A stretch of DNA of 64,000 bases from Ruegeria sp. AD91A (GCF_003443535.1 NZ_CP031946.1:3289001-3353000), one strand, 5' to 3'; counted from the first letter of the stretch, positions 45,125 to 54,793 are shown. Made by a program: numbers and translations. The notes: generated by a model not told the origin, from the letters alone.

Positions 45125-46699
45125 TCAACCGTTCAGAATCTCATCGGCTGCTGTTCGTAAAGCATAAGATCTGACGGGTTGGGACACATTGTGCAGATTG
45201 ACGTCGCCCAGCGGCACGGCGTTGGAACAGGCCGGTTCGATGTCTTCGGAAACGACAATGCGGTGCCCCTGCGTCTTGCCGAATTCTCCCAAACGCGCTG
45301 CGATGTTCGCGGCCTGACCGATAACTGTGAAGTCAAGGCGTTCACGAGACCCCACATTGCCGTAGGTGACACGCCCATAAGCGACGCCGATTGAACAGTC
45401 GCAATGCACGTCTGTGCCTTCTTTGCGCAGCTCACCCAAAGTTTCTACGATTTTGATCGCCGAGCGCTGGGCATTGGTGCGGGCTGCACTGGCATTCTCG
45501 TCCGTTGCCGGGAAAACGGCCAGCACAGCGTCGCCGATGAATTTCAGAACTTCTCCGTTATTGTCATGAACAATACCCGAGACTGTTTCAAAGAACTCGT
45601 TCAGGAGATTGATATACTCGCCCCGGCCCAGCTTCTCTTCCAGGCTTGTTGAATTGCGCAGATCACAGAACATGATTGCGGCGTCGATCTCATCCCCGTC
45701 ACCCCGCCTGATTTCGCCGCCCAGCACACGCGCGCCGGTACGTTTGCCGACATAGGTTTCCAGCAGGACCTGCGCGTTTTCGCGCTGCATGAACACTTCG
45801 TAGAAACGGGCAATGACAGAGGAACATTCAAATACAAGGCCCAGATTTTCGGTAGTGAACCCGTCCGGGTGATCGCAGGTTAGCGTCAGAACATTGGTGC
45901 GCCCGTCGGAGAACGGCAAGGGCATGGCCACGTAATCCGTCGCGCCCTTGGCCCGCAAATCCTCCATGATCGGGAAGCTGTTATGCGGGTTCTCATCGTT
46001 CAACCTTTGCCGCACGCCACCCAGACCGTTCGAGACATGTCGCAAAGGGCTGTTGATGAACGCCGGGTGGTCATAGATTTCGTATGTCGGGGCCCGGGTC
46101 AGAATCTCGTCTTCATCTTTTTCCCAGATATAGTGCTTTCCCGCGATAAGCGGGTGCAGAGACCAGGCCAGAATGCTCAGCCGTTGTATCGCGATGCCAT
46201 GCTCCAGCATCTTCTCAGCCAACGCTTTGGTAAAGCTCTCGGGTGTTGTCGCGGTCGAAGCACCACGCATCAGCCAATCGATCAGCGGCCCGCTGATACT
46301 ACCGTCATCGGGTTCGCGAAGGTGGATTTCGCCCAAATCGATTTTCGTATAGGCGCCGGGCACAAACCCTATGCAGCCTTGTATGGCCACGCTTTCAGGC
46401 AGGGCTTCTTCATAGGCCCAGACAGAATTGGCCAGATTTTCGGAACCCAGATTGATGTCGTGGTAAGTGGCAGTGCCTTTGAACGGGCAGAATGTTTGCA
46501 GGTCTGTTTCTTCGCTCAGATCAACACAGACATCCGCGCGGGGAACATAGATCGTGGGGGGCAGGCGCGTTTCATACATCACCTTGGCATTTGTACTTTC
46601 AGCCAAAAGCACATCGTTTCGGTAAATGGCAATTCTGCCATTCAGCGATTCAACCGATATTCCATACCCATTGATCTTTGGTGCGGCGTGGACGTTCAC
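45125..46699 (-). CDS. DUF427-class III adenylate/guanylate cyclase fusion protein
   Basis: 524 residues. The N-terminal quarter is a DUF427 (beta-tent) domain: VLLAESTNAKVMYETRLPPTIYVPRADV...FCPFKGTATYHDIN...WAYEEAL (about residues 29-98). A middle GAF-like sensory region follows (about 165-310). The C-terminal class III cyclase domain has metal-binding Asp in IMFCDLRNST and FIGDAVLAVFP, and the transition-state Asn/Arg in GQAANIAARLG, so it should be active; ATP or GTP choice is open. Start is GTG at 46699, backed by GGGAGG. No membrane segment, so it is cytosolic. Stands alone. Confidence 0.83.
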   Translation of the reverse strand: MNVHAAPKINGYGISVESLNGRIAIYRNDVLLAESTNAKVMYETRLPPTIYVPRADVCVDLSEETDLQTFCPFKGTATYHDINLGSENLANSVWAYEEALPESVAIQGCIGFVPGAYTKIDLGEIHLREPDDGSISGPLIDWLMRGASTATTPESFTKALAEKMLEHGIAIQRLSILAWSLHPLIAGKHYIWEKDEDEILTRAPTYEIYDHPAFINSPLRHVSNGLGGVRQRLNDENPHNSFPIMEDLRAKGATDYVAMPLPFSDGRTNVLTLTCDHPDGFTTENLGLVFECSSVIARFYEVFMQRENAQVLLETYVGKRTGARVLGGEIRRGDGDEIDAAIMFCDLRNSTSLEEKLGRGEYINLLNEFFETVSGIVHDNNGEVLKFIGDAVLAVFPATDENASAARTNAQRSAIKIVETLGELRKEGTDVHCDCSIGVAYGRVTYGNVGSRERLDFTVIGQAANIAARLGEFGKTQGHRIVVSEDIEPACSNAVPLGDVNLHNVSQPVRSYALRTAADEILNG

Positions 46700-46805
46700 A
46701 TGCGACCTCCCTTGCCTGGGGTTGTTCTAGAATGGGGCTTTGCATCGCACATTCCAAGAGGCGGCGAAGGGAAAAGTGCCAAGGCATACGGTCACACAGC
46801 AAGGC

Positions 46806-47507
46806 TCAGACCATCTGTATGACGTCTTTTTCGATGGACAGCATATAGCCTTTTTTGGCGATGTTCTTGACCAGAAGCTCACTGACCATCTGGTTGCCAA
46901 GCGCATCCCGCAACCGTTTGATCCGCGTCGCGCCCGCAGCTTCGTCGCAATCGGCTGCATTGCGGCCGGAAATCATGGCTTCGATCTGGGCACCGGACAA
47001 TACCTCGTCATCCAGCCGGGATTCAGCCAGAACCGACAGGGTTTCCATGGCGGCAGGTGTGAGTTTGAAATCCATGTTGTTGAGGTAGACAGTATTTTCT
47101 TCGCGGCTGATCAGCAGGGATGTCACTTGAATGCCGGTGCGTTCGATTTGCGCCATGCGCCGGTTCAGCAGAACCAGCATTACCAGAAAGACCAATGCCG
47201 AGACCATCATCGCACTGGCGAAAACCAGCAACACGAAGATCACCATCCGATAACTGGACAGGGTGTCCGCGAAGGCGGTGCCAGACTGGGCCAGAATTTC
47301 AAGCAACCGGATTTCAGTTTGCGAGGTCAGATCGGCCTCTACGAACAATCGCTCGACCCGCGCGTTGAATGCGTTGGCGTCGGGCAGGGTCCAGAAAAGG
47401 AAAACCGCGGCGGTGATCAGAATGGCGACAATAGCCGCGATGCCCAGCACAACCAGCCTGACACCAGACCGACGCGCATCAGAAACGGAGATAGAATTGT
47501 CCGGCAT
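46806..47507 (-). CDS. Two-helix membrane protein with C-terminal winged-helix domain
   Basis: 233 residues. Two membrane helices (about 17-40 and 86-113) enclose a 45-residue periplasmic loop; the C-terminal 100 residues (VYLNNMDFKLTPAAMETLSVLAES...GATRIKRLRDALG...VKNIAKKGYML, about 140-225) look like an OmpR-type winged helix with recognition helix and wing hairpin. That is ToxR/CadC-like, but with the DNA-binding part at the C terminus. It probably senses an envelope signal and controls transcription. The ATG at 47507 has AGGAAGGG upstream, inside the end of the secreted-protein gene, which overlaps it by 29 bases. Confidence 0.72.
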   Translation of the reverse strand: MPDNSISVSDARRSGVRLVVLGIAAIVAILITAAVFLFWTLPDANAFNARVERLFVEADLTSQTEIRLLEILAQSGTAFADTLSSYRMVIFVLLVFASAMMVSALVFLVMLVLLNRRMAQIERTGIQVTSLLISREENTVYLNNMDFKLTPAAMETLSVLAESRLDDEVLSGAQIEAMISGRNAADCDEAAGATRIKRLRDALGNQMVSELLVKNIAKKGYMLSIEKDVIQMV

Positions 47508-47766
47508 TGCCCTTCCTCTGATCCAACCCTTCCGGCCCGAAAACGGACTGCACTTCAAGCAAGGTCCAGCCTGACGCGCGCAGGCGCTGGGCGATTTCTG
47601 CACGGGCCTGGCCCTTATCGCAGTTCGAGACCTGAATGACTCCGTAATGCAGACGCAGTGGATTGTCTTTCTTAGCCTTGTAATCCGCGTAGCAATCCGC
47701 GGCAGACGCGGTGGAGCCAAGCGATATCAGGACCGTAAAGGTCAGAGAAGAGAGTATCTGTTTCAT
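47479..47766 (-). CDS. Small secreted protein overlapping the membrane regulator gene
   Basis: 95 residues: signal peptide (about 1-22, ending ASA), then ADCYADYKAKKDNPLRLHYGVIQVSNCDKGQARAEIAQRL and WTLLEVQSVFGPEGLDQRKGNAGQFYLRF. Two cysteines may form a disulfide. I recognise the pattern as recurring in Rhodobacterales (small hypothetical periplasmic proteins) but not a function. The ATG at 47766 is chosen among three in-frame ATGs (47784, 47775, 47766). Its coding end overlaps the winged-helix gene by 29 bases, so the two are translationally coupled; they may be functionally linked. Confidence 0.7.
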   Translation of the reverse strand: MKQILSSLTFTVLISLGSTASAADCYADYKAKKDNPLRLHYGVIQVSNCDKGQARAEIAQRLRASGWTLLEVQSVFGPEGLDQRKGNAGQFYLRF

Positions 47767-47942
47767 AGGCCGCATCCTGCGCATGAGTTACTGCGATATT
47801 CAATAACCCAAGGGGTTTGCGGCCTCTGATATCCGATAACACCGGGCGGTTATTGCTTGTCTGAGCCGGCCGCCCCCAATGTCAGGGCAATCAGGACGCG
47901 CTCCGTCACACGGTCGCCCAAACACTATGAAGGACACGCATC

Positions 47943-48401
47943 ATGCACAAGAAATTCATCACTTTCATCGTTGTGACCGCCGTTGCAATAACCGGGGTTT
48001 CTGCTTCTCAGGCACGGGCTGCTGATGCAAAGGACATTCTTGGCGGGCTGGCTGCCATCGCGATTATCGGTGCCGGGGTTCACTACTATAACAAGGAAAA
48101 GAAAAAGGATCGGGCGGCTCGCCACCAGACCTATACCCCTGCACCGTACACGCCGCAGCCCGTGCGCCCGCTGCCGCCGCGCGTGGCGCGATACGATCTG
48201 CCCCAGCGTTGCCTTCGTACATTCAACGGGTACTCACAGGATCATCCGTTACTTGGGCCGAAATGTCTCAAGAAGCACTACAAACATGCCAATAGCCTGC
48301 CGCAAGAGTGCAAGGTCGGTTTCTGGAACGGCCAAAAGGTCAAGCGGGCGTATGAACCCGCGTGCCTGCGCCAGAAAGGATACCGTGTCGTTTATCAGTA
48401 A
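47943..48401 (+). CDS. Secreted or membrane-anchored protein of unknown function
   Basis: 152 residues. A signal peptide (about 1-26, ending ARA) is followed at once by a second hydrophobic stretch (ILGGLAAIAIIGAGVHYYN), a basic KEKKKDR cluster, a Pro/Tyr-rich linker (TYTPAPYTPQPVRPLPP) and a C-terminal domain with four cysteines (QRCLRTF, PKCLKKHY, QECKVGFW, PACLRQKGY) that could pair. Conserved-looking but no family known to me. Divergent from the secreted-protein/regulator pair; rnhB lies 109 bases downstream. Confidence 0.65.
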   Translation: MHKKFITFIVVTAVAITGVSASQARAADAKDILGGLAAIAIIGAGVHYYNKEKKKDRAARHQTYTPAPYTPQPVRPLPPRVARYDLPQRCLRTFNGYSQDHPLLGPKCLKKHYKHANSLPQECKVGFWNGQKVKRAYEPACLRQKGYRVVYQ

Positions 48402-48510
48402 CATCGGTTGAGCAGGAGCGGTGCCAAAGAAGCGCCGTGTGAGAGAGGGCGGTGTGGGCTGCCCTCTCTTTTTTCTTGCGGCGCTGTGCGAAACGCGGTT
48501 TTCCAAGGGT

Positions 48511-49128
48511 ATGACAAAACCAGATTTCGAACTTGAGCAGGCGCTGCTGGACCGGGGCCATTTTCGCATCGCGGGTGTGGATGAGGTCGGGCGCGGCCCT
48601 TTGGCGGGACCAGTTGTCGCCGCGGCCGTGATCCTGAACCCACAGGCCATCCCCGAAGGGTTGAATGATTCCAAAAAGCTGACGGCCAGACGTCGGGCCG
48701 CGCTGGATGCAGAAATTCGACACAGCGCTGAGTTCGCGGTGGCCGAAGCCTCGGTCGCCGAGATTGACGAGATCAACATCCTGAGGGCATCGCATCTGGC
48801 GATGGTACGTGCGGTTGAGACGCTGTCGCCGGCACCTGATTTCCTGCTGATTGACGGAAACATGATTCCGTGCGGCCTGAAGATTTCGTCGCAGGCAGTC
48901 GTGAAGGGGGATGCACGGTCGGTGTCGATTGCAGCCGCCTCGATCCTTGCGAAAAACTGGCGCGATCAGGTGATGGTGGATTTGGCGCAACAGCACCCGG
49001 GATATGGATGGGAAACCAATGCCGGTTATCCGTCAAAACAACACAAGGAAGCGTTGCAAAATCTTGGCGTGACCCCACACCATAGACGTTCGTTCAAGCC
49101 GGTGCACAACATCTTGTATCAAGAGTAA
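48511..49128 (+). CDS. rnhB: Ribonuclease HII
   Basis: 205-residue type 2 RNase H that cuts RNA in RNA-DNA hybrids and removes single ribonucleotides from DNA. Catalytic Asp24 and Glu25 are in AGVDEVGRGPLAGPV; the other acidic residues are in LLIDGNMIP and the following KGDARSVSIAAASILAK block. The ATG at 48511 follows AAGGGT; the longer frame from 48421 is rejected. The next gene is the CcrM methylase, the usual neighbour of rnhB in alphaproteobacteria. Confidence 0.95.
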   Translation: MTKPDFELEQALLDRGHFRIAGVDEVGRGPLAGPVVAAAVILNPQAIPEGLNDSKKLTARRRAALDAEIRHSAEFAVAEASVAEIDEINILRASHLAMVRAVETLSPAPDFLLIDGNMIPCGLKISSQAVVKGDARSVSIAAASILAKNWRDQVMVDLAQQHPGYGWETNAGYPSKQHKEALQNLGVTPHHRRSFKPVHNILYQE

Positions 49129-49141
49129 ATCGTAAGTCGCT

Positions 49142-49186
49142 GATTCAAAAAAGAAATTGACGGCGAATCGTCTTTGACTCATCCTA
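49142..49186. promoter_or_regulatory. ccrM promoter region with three GANTC sites
   Basis: GATTC (49142), GAATC (49165) and GACTC (49176) fall within 39 bases, just upstream of the GANTC methylase gene. A -35-like TTGACG at 49158-49163 lies 17 bases before ATCCTA (49181), so two sites would be in the promoter spacer. Methylation of such sites regulates ccrM in Caulobacter; the same logic is likely here. Confidence 0.65.
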
Positions 49187-49226
49187 GTCTCAACCAAATG
49201 AGCGCAAAAGCGCCGTGGACACTTGA

Positions 49227-50336
<1,110 letters not shown>

Positions 50337-50387
50337 TTTCAAGAACACCGCCGGTGCCTGTGGCCTGACACAAGGCACTACGCCTTG

Positions 50388-50421
50388 CCCCGCCGATCCT
50401 ACGGCGGGGTCTTTTGTTTTT
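50388..50421 (+). terminator. Terminator after ccrM
   Basis: Stem CCCCGCCG / CGGCGGGG (50388-50395 with 50402-50409), loop ATCCTA, then TCTTTTGTTTTT. Strong intrinsic terminator. Confidence 0.92.
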
Positions 50422-50476
50422 GGATCAACAGTGATTGCATGAAGACAACCCTGACACTGCAAGAAAGATCACGGCC

Positions 50477-51859
50477 ATGACCGAGACAACCGCGCAGCCC
50501 CGCCGCAGTCTGTTTTTCACGGAACCTGACACGTTCGATCTGGACAACAAGTACACGGAGGCCGCGTTAGAGCGGCACAAGCGCGAAGGGCTTGAACTGG
50601 CTGTACGCGCGCGCTGGGTGGCAATGGCCCTGACCGGGGCTCTGCTTATTTTTCTGAACCCGCAATGGGATGTGCTGTGGTATCATTTCATCCTGCTGCT
50701 GATCTGTGCCAATGGATGGCTGATCCGTAGCGCGGGCCGGGTGGGGCAATCCCGGGTCGAGCTTCTTTTGATCTTTGTTGATCTGTTGATCATGACCCTT
50801 GGGATGATCGTACCCAACCCGTTCAGCGATGATGTCCGGCCGCTGGCCATGCAATATCGGTTTGACAACTTTCAGTATTTTTTCGTCATTCTGGCGGCTG
50901 GAACCTTGGCTTATTCCTGGCGTACGGTGATTGCCATCGGTTCGTGGACGGCAATGATGTGGACGATCGGTTGGATCGTCGCCTGGTGGGTGGCCACGCC
51001 TATTCCGGAGATCAGCGAAAAGGTTGCAGAGGCCTTGCAGGGCTACCCGGATGTCGCCGAGCTGTTGGATCCCAACAGTTTCATGATCCCTCAACGTATT
51101 CAGCAGGTTATCGTGTTCATGATGGTTGCAGTAACGCTGGGCATCTCGATGCGGCGACTCAATCAATTGTTGATGAACAACGCGGGGCTGGAAAGGGAAC
51201 GGGCCAATCTGTCACGGTATTTCTCGCCCAATGTGGTAGATGAGCTCAGTCAGAATGATGAACCGCTGAAACAAGTCCGTAAAGCGGATGTGGCCGTTCT
51301 GTTCATCGATATTGTCGGGTTCACCAAATACGCCGCCGGACGGGATCCCTATGAGGTGATCGAGGTGCTGCGCGGGTTTCATGCCCGTATGGAAACCGAG
51401 GTATTCCGGCACCATGGGACATTGGACAAATATCTGGGCGACGGTTTGATGGCGACCTTTGGCACGCCGGTGCCAACGCCGCTGGACGCGAGCAATGCCC
51501 TGGAATGCGCCCGTGCGATGGTGGGTGGAATCGACCGTTGGAATCTGGAACGCCGCAGGGCCGGAGAGCCCGAAATCCATGTCGGCGTTGGGGTGCATTA
51601 CGGCTCGGTCGTACTTGGGGACATCGGTGCCAACCGGTTGGAATTCGCGGTGATTGGCGATGCGGTCAATGTGGCTGCCAAGCTTGAAGCGCTGACGCGA
51701 GATTTCAAGGCACGTGTCATTGTCAGTGATGCCGTGCGCCTGCGAGTTGCGGAAGAAAATCCGTCGATGTCGGAGGCCATGGCCGGTTTTGTCGCCTATC
51801 GCGACCAATCCGTTCGAGGGGTCGAGGCACCTATGGATGTCTGGGTGATGAAAAGCTGA
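50477..51859 (+). CDS. Membrane-bound class III adenylate/guanylate cyclase
   Basis: 460 residues: a cytosolic start, then about five to six membrane helices (about residues 45-225, e.g. VAMALTGALLIFL, ELLLIFVDLLIMTLGMIV, TAMMWTIGWIVAWWV, QVIVFMMVAVTLGI), a linker helix (LLMNNAGLERERANLSRYFSP) and a C-terminal class III cyclase domain with metal Asp in VAVLFIDIVGFTKYA and KYLGDGLMATFG. The transition-state Arg position is Lys here (GDAVNVAAKLE). It would make cAMP or cGMP in response to a membrane signal. ATG at 50477 lies 56 bases after the ccrM terminator. Not close to the DUF427 fusion in architecture. Confidence 0.88.
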   Translation: MTETTAQPRRSLFFTEPDTFDLDNKYTEAALERHKREGLELAVRARWVAMALTGALLIFLNPQWDVLWYHFILLLICANGWLIRSAGRVGQSRVELLLIFVDLLIMTLGMIVPNPFSDDVRPLAMQYRFDNFQYFFVILAAGTLAYSWRTVIAIGSWTAMMWTIGWIVAWWVATPIPEISEKVAEALQGYPDVAELLDPNSFMIPQRIQQVIVFMMVAVTLGISMRRLNQLLMNNAGLERERANLSRYFSPNVVDELSQNDEPLKQVRKADVAVLFIDIVGFTKYAAGRDPYEVIEVLRGFHARMETEVFRHHGTLDKYLGDGLMATFGTPVPTPLDASNALECARAMVGGIDRWNLERRRAGEPEIHVGVGVHYGSVVLGDIGANRLEFAVIGDAVNVAAKLEALTRDFKARVIVSDAVRLRVAEENPSMSEAMAGFVAYRDQSVRGVEAPMDVWVMKS

Positions 51860-51879
51860 GGTCCTCCCGCCCTTCAGAA

Positions 51880-51936
51880 CCGCATCGAGGATGCGGTGCA
51901 GACAGTTGGGCCAAGCAGCGCGCCTGTGCGCGCTGC
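51880..51936. other. Paired hairpins between convergent genes
   Basis: Two perfect stems: CCGCATC-GAG-GATGCGG (51880-51896) and GCAGCGCGC-CTGT-GCGCGCTGC (51915-51936). They fill the 79-base space between the convergent cyclase and alkB genes and probably end transcription from both sides, although T-tracts are poor. Confidence 0.55.
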
Positions 51937-51938
51937 GG

Positions 51939-53075
51939 TCACGCTTTGGGCATCGGGTTCAGAGATTTGTTGTAGGGGTGCCAGTCGGTGATCTCGGGAT
52001 AATAGTGGCGTTGCCACGCGCGAACGCGCGGGTTCATGACCCGCCGCCACAGCGGAGGGATCATCGCGGCCACGGTCATGACGGGATAGCCATAAGGTAA
52101 TTGCGGGGCTGTGTCTGACGCGTGATGTTGCAGCAGCGGAAACCGGCGGTTGGGTTTGTAATGGTGGTCCGAATGGCGCTGAAGGTTGATCAGCAACCAG
52201 TTCGACGCTTTCTGCGAGGCATTCCACGAATGGCGTGGCAGGACATGCTCGTACCGTCCGTCGCCCAGGTGTTTTCGGGTCAGGCCGTAATGTTCCACGT
52301 AGTTGACCAGCTCGAGCTGCCAGATCGCGACACCAGCCTGTAGCAGAAACAGCGCCACGCCGGACCATCCTCCGATCAGGCCGGCCAGTACCAGCATCCC
52401 ACCCTGCAGCGCCCAGTACCGCCAGAACGGGTTTGATCGATCTGTCCACGGTCTGTCGATGCGGGCTAGCTTGTCGCGCTCGGCGCTGAAGGCCGAAACC
52501 CAGCATTGCCACAGAACGCGGGGATAGAAGCGATGAAACCCTTCGTTGTAGCGCGCCGTTACCGGATCGCGCGGGGTGCCGACATGGCGGTGATGGACCA
52601 ACAGGTGCTCGGACCGAAAATGAGAATACAGCACCATGGCAAGAAGGATGTCACCCAGCCAGCGTTCCAAGCGGCTTTTCTGGTGCATCAACTCGTGGCT
52701 GTAATTAATCCCAATCGTGCCCGAAATGACGCCCATGCCAAAGAAGAGGCCGATTTTCTCAAGCGTTGACAGATGGGTGTTGTGGGTTGCGTACCAGATC
52801 AGACCAAAAAGGGTGATGAACTGGATCGGGACCCAGAGTTTTGTCAGCAAAATGTACCATTGCAGCGCCGTGTCAGGTGCCTCGGGGTCGGCGTTTTGAG
52901 TGTTGAGCCCGGTGATCCGGTCCATCACTGCAAAGACCCACCAGGTTGCGGCAGGAACCAGCAGCAGTGACCATCCACCGGTAGCAGCTGAAAACCAGAC
53001 CAGCGGAACCAACAGCAGCGACACCCAGAAAGGAGATGCAGATTGCCAGCGGGACAATGTGCCTGTTGCGATCAT
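51939..53075 (-). CDS. alkB: Alkane 1-monooxygenase (AlkB-like, membrane di-iron)
   Basis: 378 residues, about six membrane helices, with all four histidine motifs of AlkB-type hydroxylases: HELMHQ, EHLLVHHRHVGTPRDP, NYVEHYGL and LQRHSDHHYKP. It inserts oxygen at the terminal carbon of medium-chain alkanes and needs rubredoxin and its reductase, neither of which is in this window. The ATG at 53075 has GGAG nine bases before; the longer frame to 53159 overlaps mutY and is rejected. Follows mutY on the same strand after 61 bases. Confidence 0.92.
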   Translation of the reverse strand: MIATGTLSRWQSASPFWVSLLLVPLVWFSAATGGWSLLLVPAATWWVFAVMDRITGLNTQNADPEAPDTALQWYILLTKLWVPIQFITLFGLIWYATHNTHLSTLEKIGLFFGMGVISGTIGINYSHELMHQKSRLERWLGDILLAMVLYSHFRSEHLLVHHRHVGTPRDPVTARYNEGFHRFYPRVLWQCWVSAFSAERDKLARIDRPWTDRSNPFWRYWALQGGMLVLAGLIGGWSGVALFLLQAGVAIWQLELVNYVEHYGLTRKHLGDGRYEHVLPRHSWNASQKASNWLLINLQRHSDHHYKPNRRFPLLQHHASDTAPQLPYGYPVMTVAAMIPPLWRRVMNPRVRAWQRHYYPEITDWHPYNKSLNPMPKA

Positions 53076-53136
53076 CTTTTCTGCTCCGACTTTATGGGCA
53101 TACCCTAGCCATGACCCGAAGACTTGCACAGCGGAC

Positions 53137-54192
53137 TTATTGTCCTCTCCACAGATCAAAGATCTTTCGCATCACTGTTGGCAGGTCGCTGGGTCTGAAG
53201 CTGTGCTTGTCTACCACGGTCAGATGTTTGGGTACGTCCTTAGGGACGGCATCCGTGCTCCAGATCCGCAGAATCAGGTGGAAATGTGTAAACGTGTGGC
53301 GCACTTCGCCCGGCAAGATTTTCCATGTCGCAGGGAACGGGGCACGTTCGGTGGGGTCATCGTTCCATTCTGATCCGGGCCAACCCAGCATTCCGCCCAG
53401 CAGACCTTTGTCAGGCCGGCGTTCCAGCACCATGGCACCGTCTGCCATACGCGCGACATACACGTGCCCATAGCGGGTTGGCTTGGGTTTTTTGGGTGCT
53501 TTTCTTGGCAGGTCGGCTTGGGTTCCTGCGACGCGACTCTGGCAGGGTTCACGCAGGGGGCAGATGCCGCAAGCCGGTGACTTCGGCGTGCAGATGGTGG
53601 CCCCCAAGTCCATGACCGCCTGCGCGTAATCGCCAGGGCGTGAGGTCGGAGTCAGAGCCGACGCTTTTTCTTTCAGCACGGGTTTGGAGCCGGGCAACGG
53701 GTCGTGAATGTCATAGAACCGGGCCATGACCCGTTCGACATTTCCGTCCAGCACGGTTTCGGGCTGATCGAATGCAATGGCCGAGATCGCAGCCGCTGTA
53801 TAGGGGCCAATGCCGGGTAGTTCCAGCAGGGCTTCAAAGTTGTCGGGAAACCGGCCATCGTGATCCTGCGTGACAGCACGCGCGCATTTCAACAGATTGC
53901 GGGCGCGAGCGTAGTAGCCAAGCCCGGCCCATTCTCCCATGATCTGTTCGTCCGGTGCGGCGGCCAGGGCCTGAACCGTGGGCCAACGGGTGGTGAAACG
54001 CAGGAAATAGTCACGCACCGCCGCAACTGTTGTTTGCTGTAGCATCACTTCGGACAACCAGACCCGATACGGGTCCGGACGTATGCCGGCGGCGCGATCC
54101 GCCGGACCCGTGCGCCATGGCATTTCGCGGGCGTGGCGGTCGTACCACTCCAGCAACGCATCACTGACGGTCAATTCAGCAGAGTCACGCAA
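53137..54192 (-). CDS. mutY: A/G-specific adenine glycosylase
   Basis: 351 residues. It removes adenine paired with 8-oxoguanine. EVMLQQTTV carries the catalytic Glu, LELPGIGPYTAAAISAIAF is the helix-hairpin-helix, VLDGNVERVMAR has the catalytic Asp, and the 4Fe-4S site is C-x6-C-x2-C-x5-C (CTPKSPACGICPLREPC). The C-terminal NUDIX-like domain that reads 8-oxoG is present (GHVYVARMADGAMVLERRPDKGLLGGMLGWP). Divergent from the DUF721 gene. Confidence 0.96.
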   Translation of the reverse strand: MRDSAELTVSDALLEWYDRHAREMPWRTGPADRAAGIRPDPYRVWLSEVMLQQTTVAAVRDYFLRFTTRWPTVQALAAAPDEQIMGEWAGLGYYARARNLLKCARAVTQDHDGRFPDNFEALLELPGIGPYTAAAISAIAFDQPETVLDGNVERVMARFYDIHDPLPGSKPVLKEKASALTPTSRPGDYAQAVMDLGATICTPKSPACGICPLREPCQSRVAGTQADLPRKAPKKPKPTRYGHVYVARMADGAMVLERRPDKGLLGGMLGWPGSEWNDDPTERAPFPATWKILPGEVRHTFTHFHLILRIWSTDAVPKDVPKHLTVVDKHSFRPSDLPTVMRKIFDLWRGQ

Positions 54193-54273
54193 GTTTTATC
54201 CATCTCCCTGTCGGGTTTCTCTGGCACCCGGTGCCCTGCTCAGTACAATAGAGGTGTAGGAGCTGGAAACCAG

Positions 54274-54780
54274 ATGCAACGCAGACGTTCTTCGACCCGT
54301 GGGTTCAAACGCACCGCGTCCTTGCTTAACGATCAGATCAGGCGCGCCGGGGAAAGCCGGGGTTTTGCCGTCTCTCGGCTTTTGACCCATTGGGCCGAGA
54401 TCGTCGGCCAGGAAATCGCCGCCATCGCACGCCCGGTCAAAGTGGGTTATGGCAAGGGCGGTTTTGGTGCGACCCTGACCGTTCTGACGACCGGACCACA
54501 GGCTCCGATGCTGGAAATGCAGAAGGAACAGCTTCGCGGCAAGGTGAATGCGGTCTATGGCTATAACGCCATCAGCCGCGTCCGCATTACCCAGACCGCT
54601 CCGACCGGATTTGCCGAGGGGCAGGCCAGTTTCGACCACAAGCCGAAGCAGGCTAAACCCAAGATTGCGCCTGACATTGCCGCCGAGGCTGACAAAGTGT
54701 CACGCAATGTAAATGATGAAGATTTGCGCGCGGCCCTTGAACGTCTCGGGCGCAACGTTTTATCCAAACAGAAACGCTAA
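54274..54780 (+). CDS. DUF721 (DciA-like) protein
   Basis: 168 residues with an N-terminal DUF721 domain (about residues 12-108: LNDQIRRAGESRGFAVSRLLTHWAEIVGQEIAAIARPVKV). DciA of this family loads the DnaB replicative helicase in bacteria that lack DnaC/DnaI, so this is the probable function, but alphaproteobacterial members are less studied. A basic, disordered tail follows. The ATG at 54274 is preceded by AGGAG and GGAA; upstream ATG at 54133 is inside the mutY promoter region. The DsbA-like gene follows after 13 bases. Confidence 0.82.
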   Translation: MQRRRSSTRGFKRTASLLNDQIRRAGESRGFAVSRLLTHWAEIVGQEIAAIARPVKVGYGKGGFGATLTVLTTGPQAPMLEMQKEQLRGKVNAVYGYNAISRVRITQTAPTGFAEGQASFDHKPKQAKPKIAPDIAAEADKVSRNVNDEDLRAALERLGRNVLSKQKR

Positions 54781-54793
54781 GAAAGGGCTGAGA

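Noticed and set aside
45983..46822. Plus-strand frame opposite the DUF427 fusion gene
   Set aside because: Shadow of a clearly recognisable cyclase gene; composition is biased and no family is matched.
53076..53159. N-terminal extension of the alkB frame
   Set aside because: It overlaps the end of mutY, has no hydrophobic or conserved sequence, and the ATG at 53075 has a good Shine-Dalgarno.
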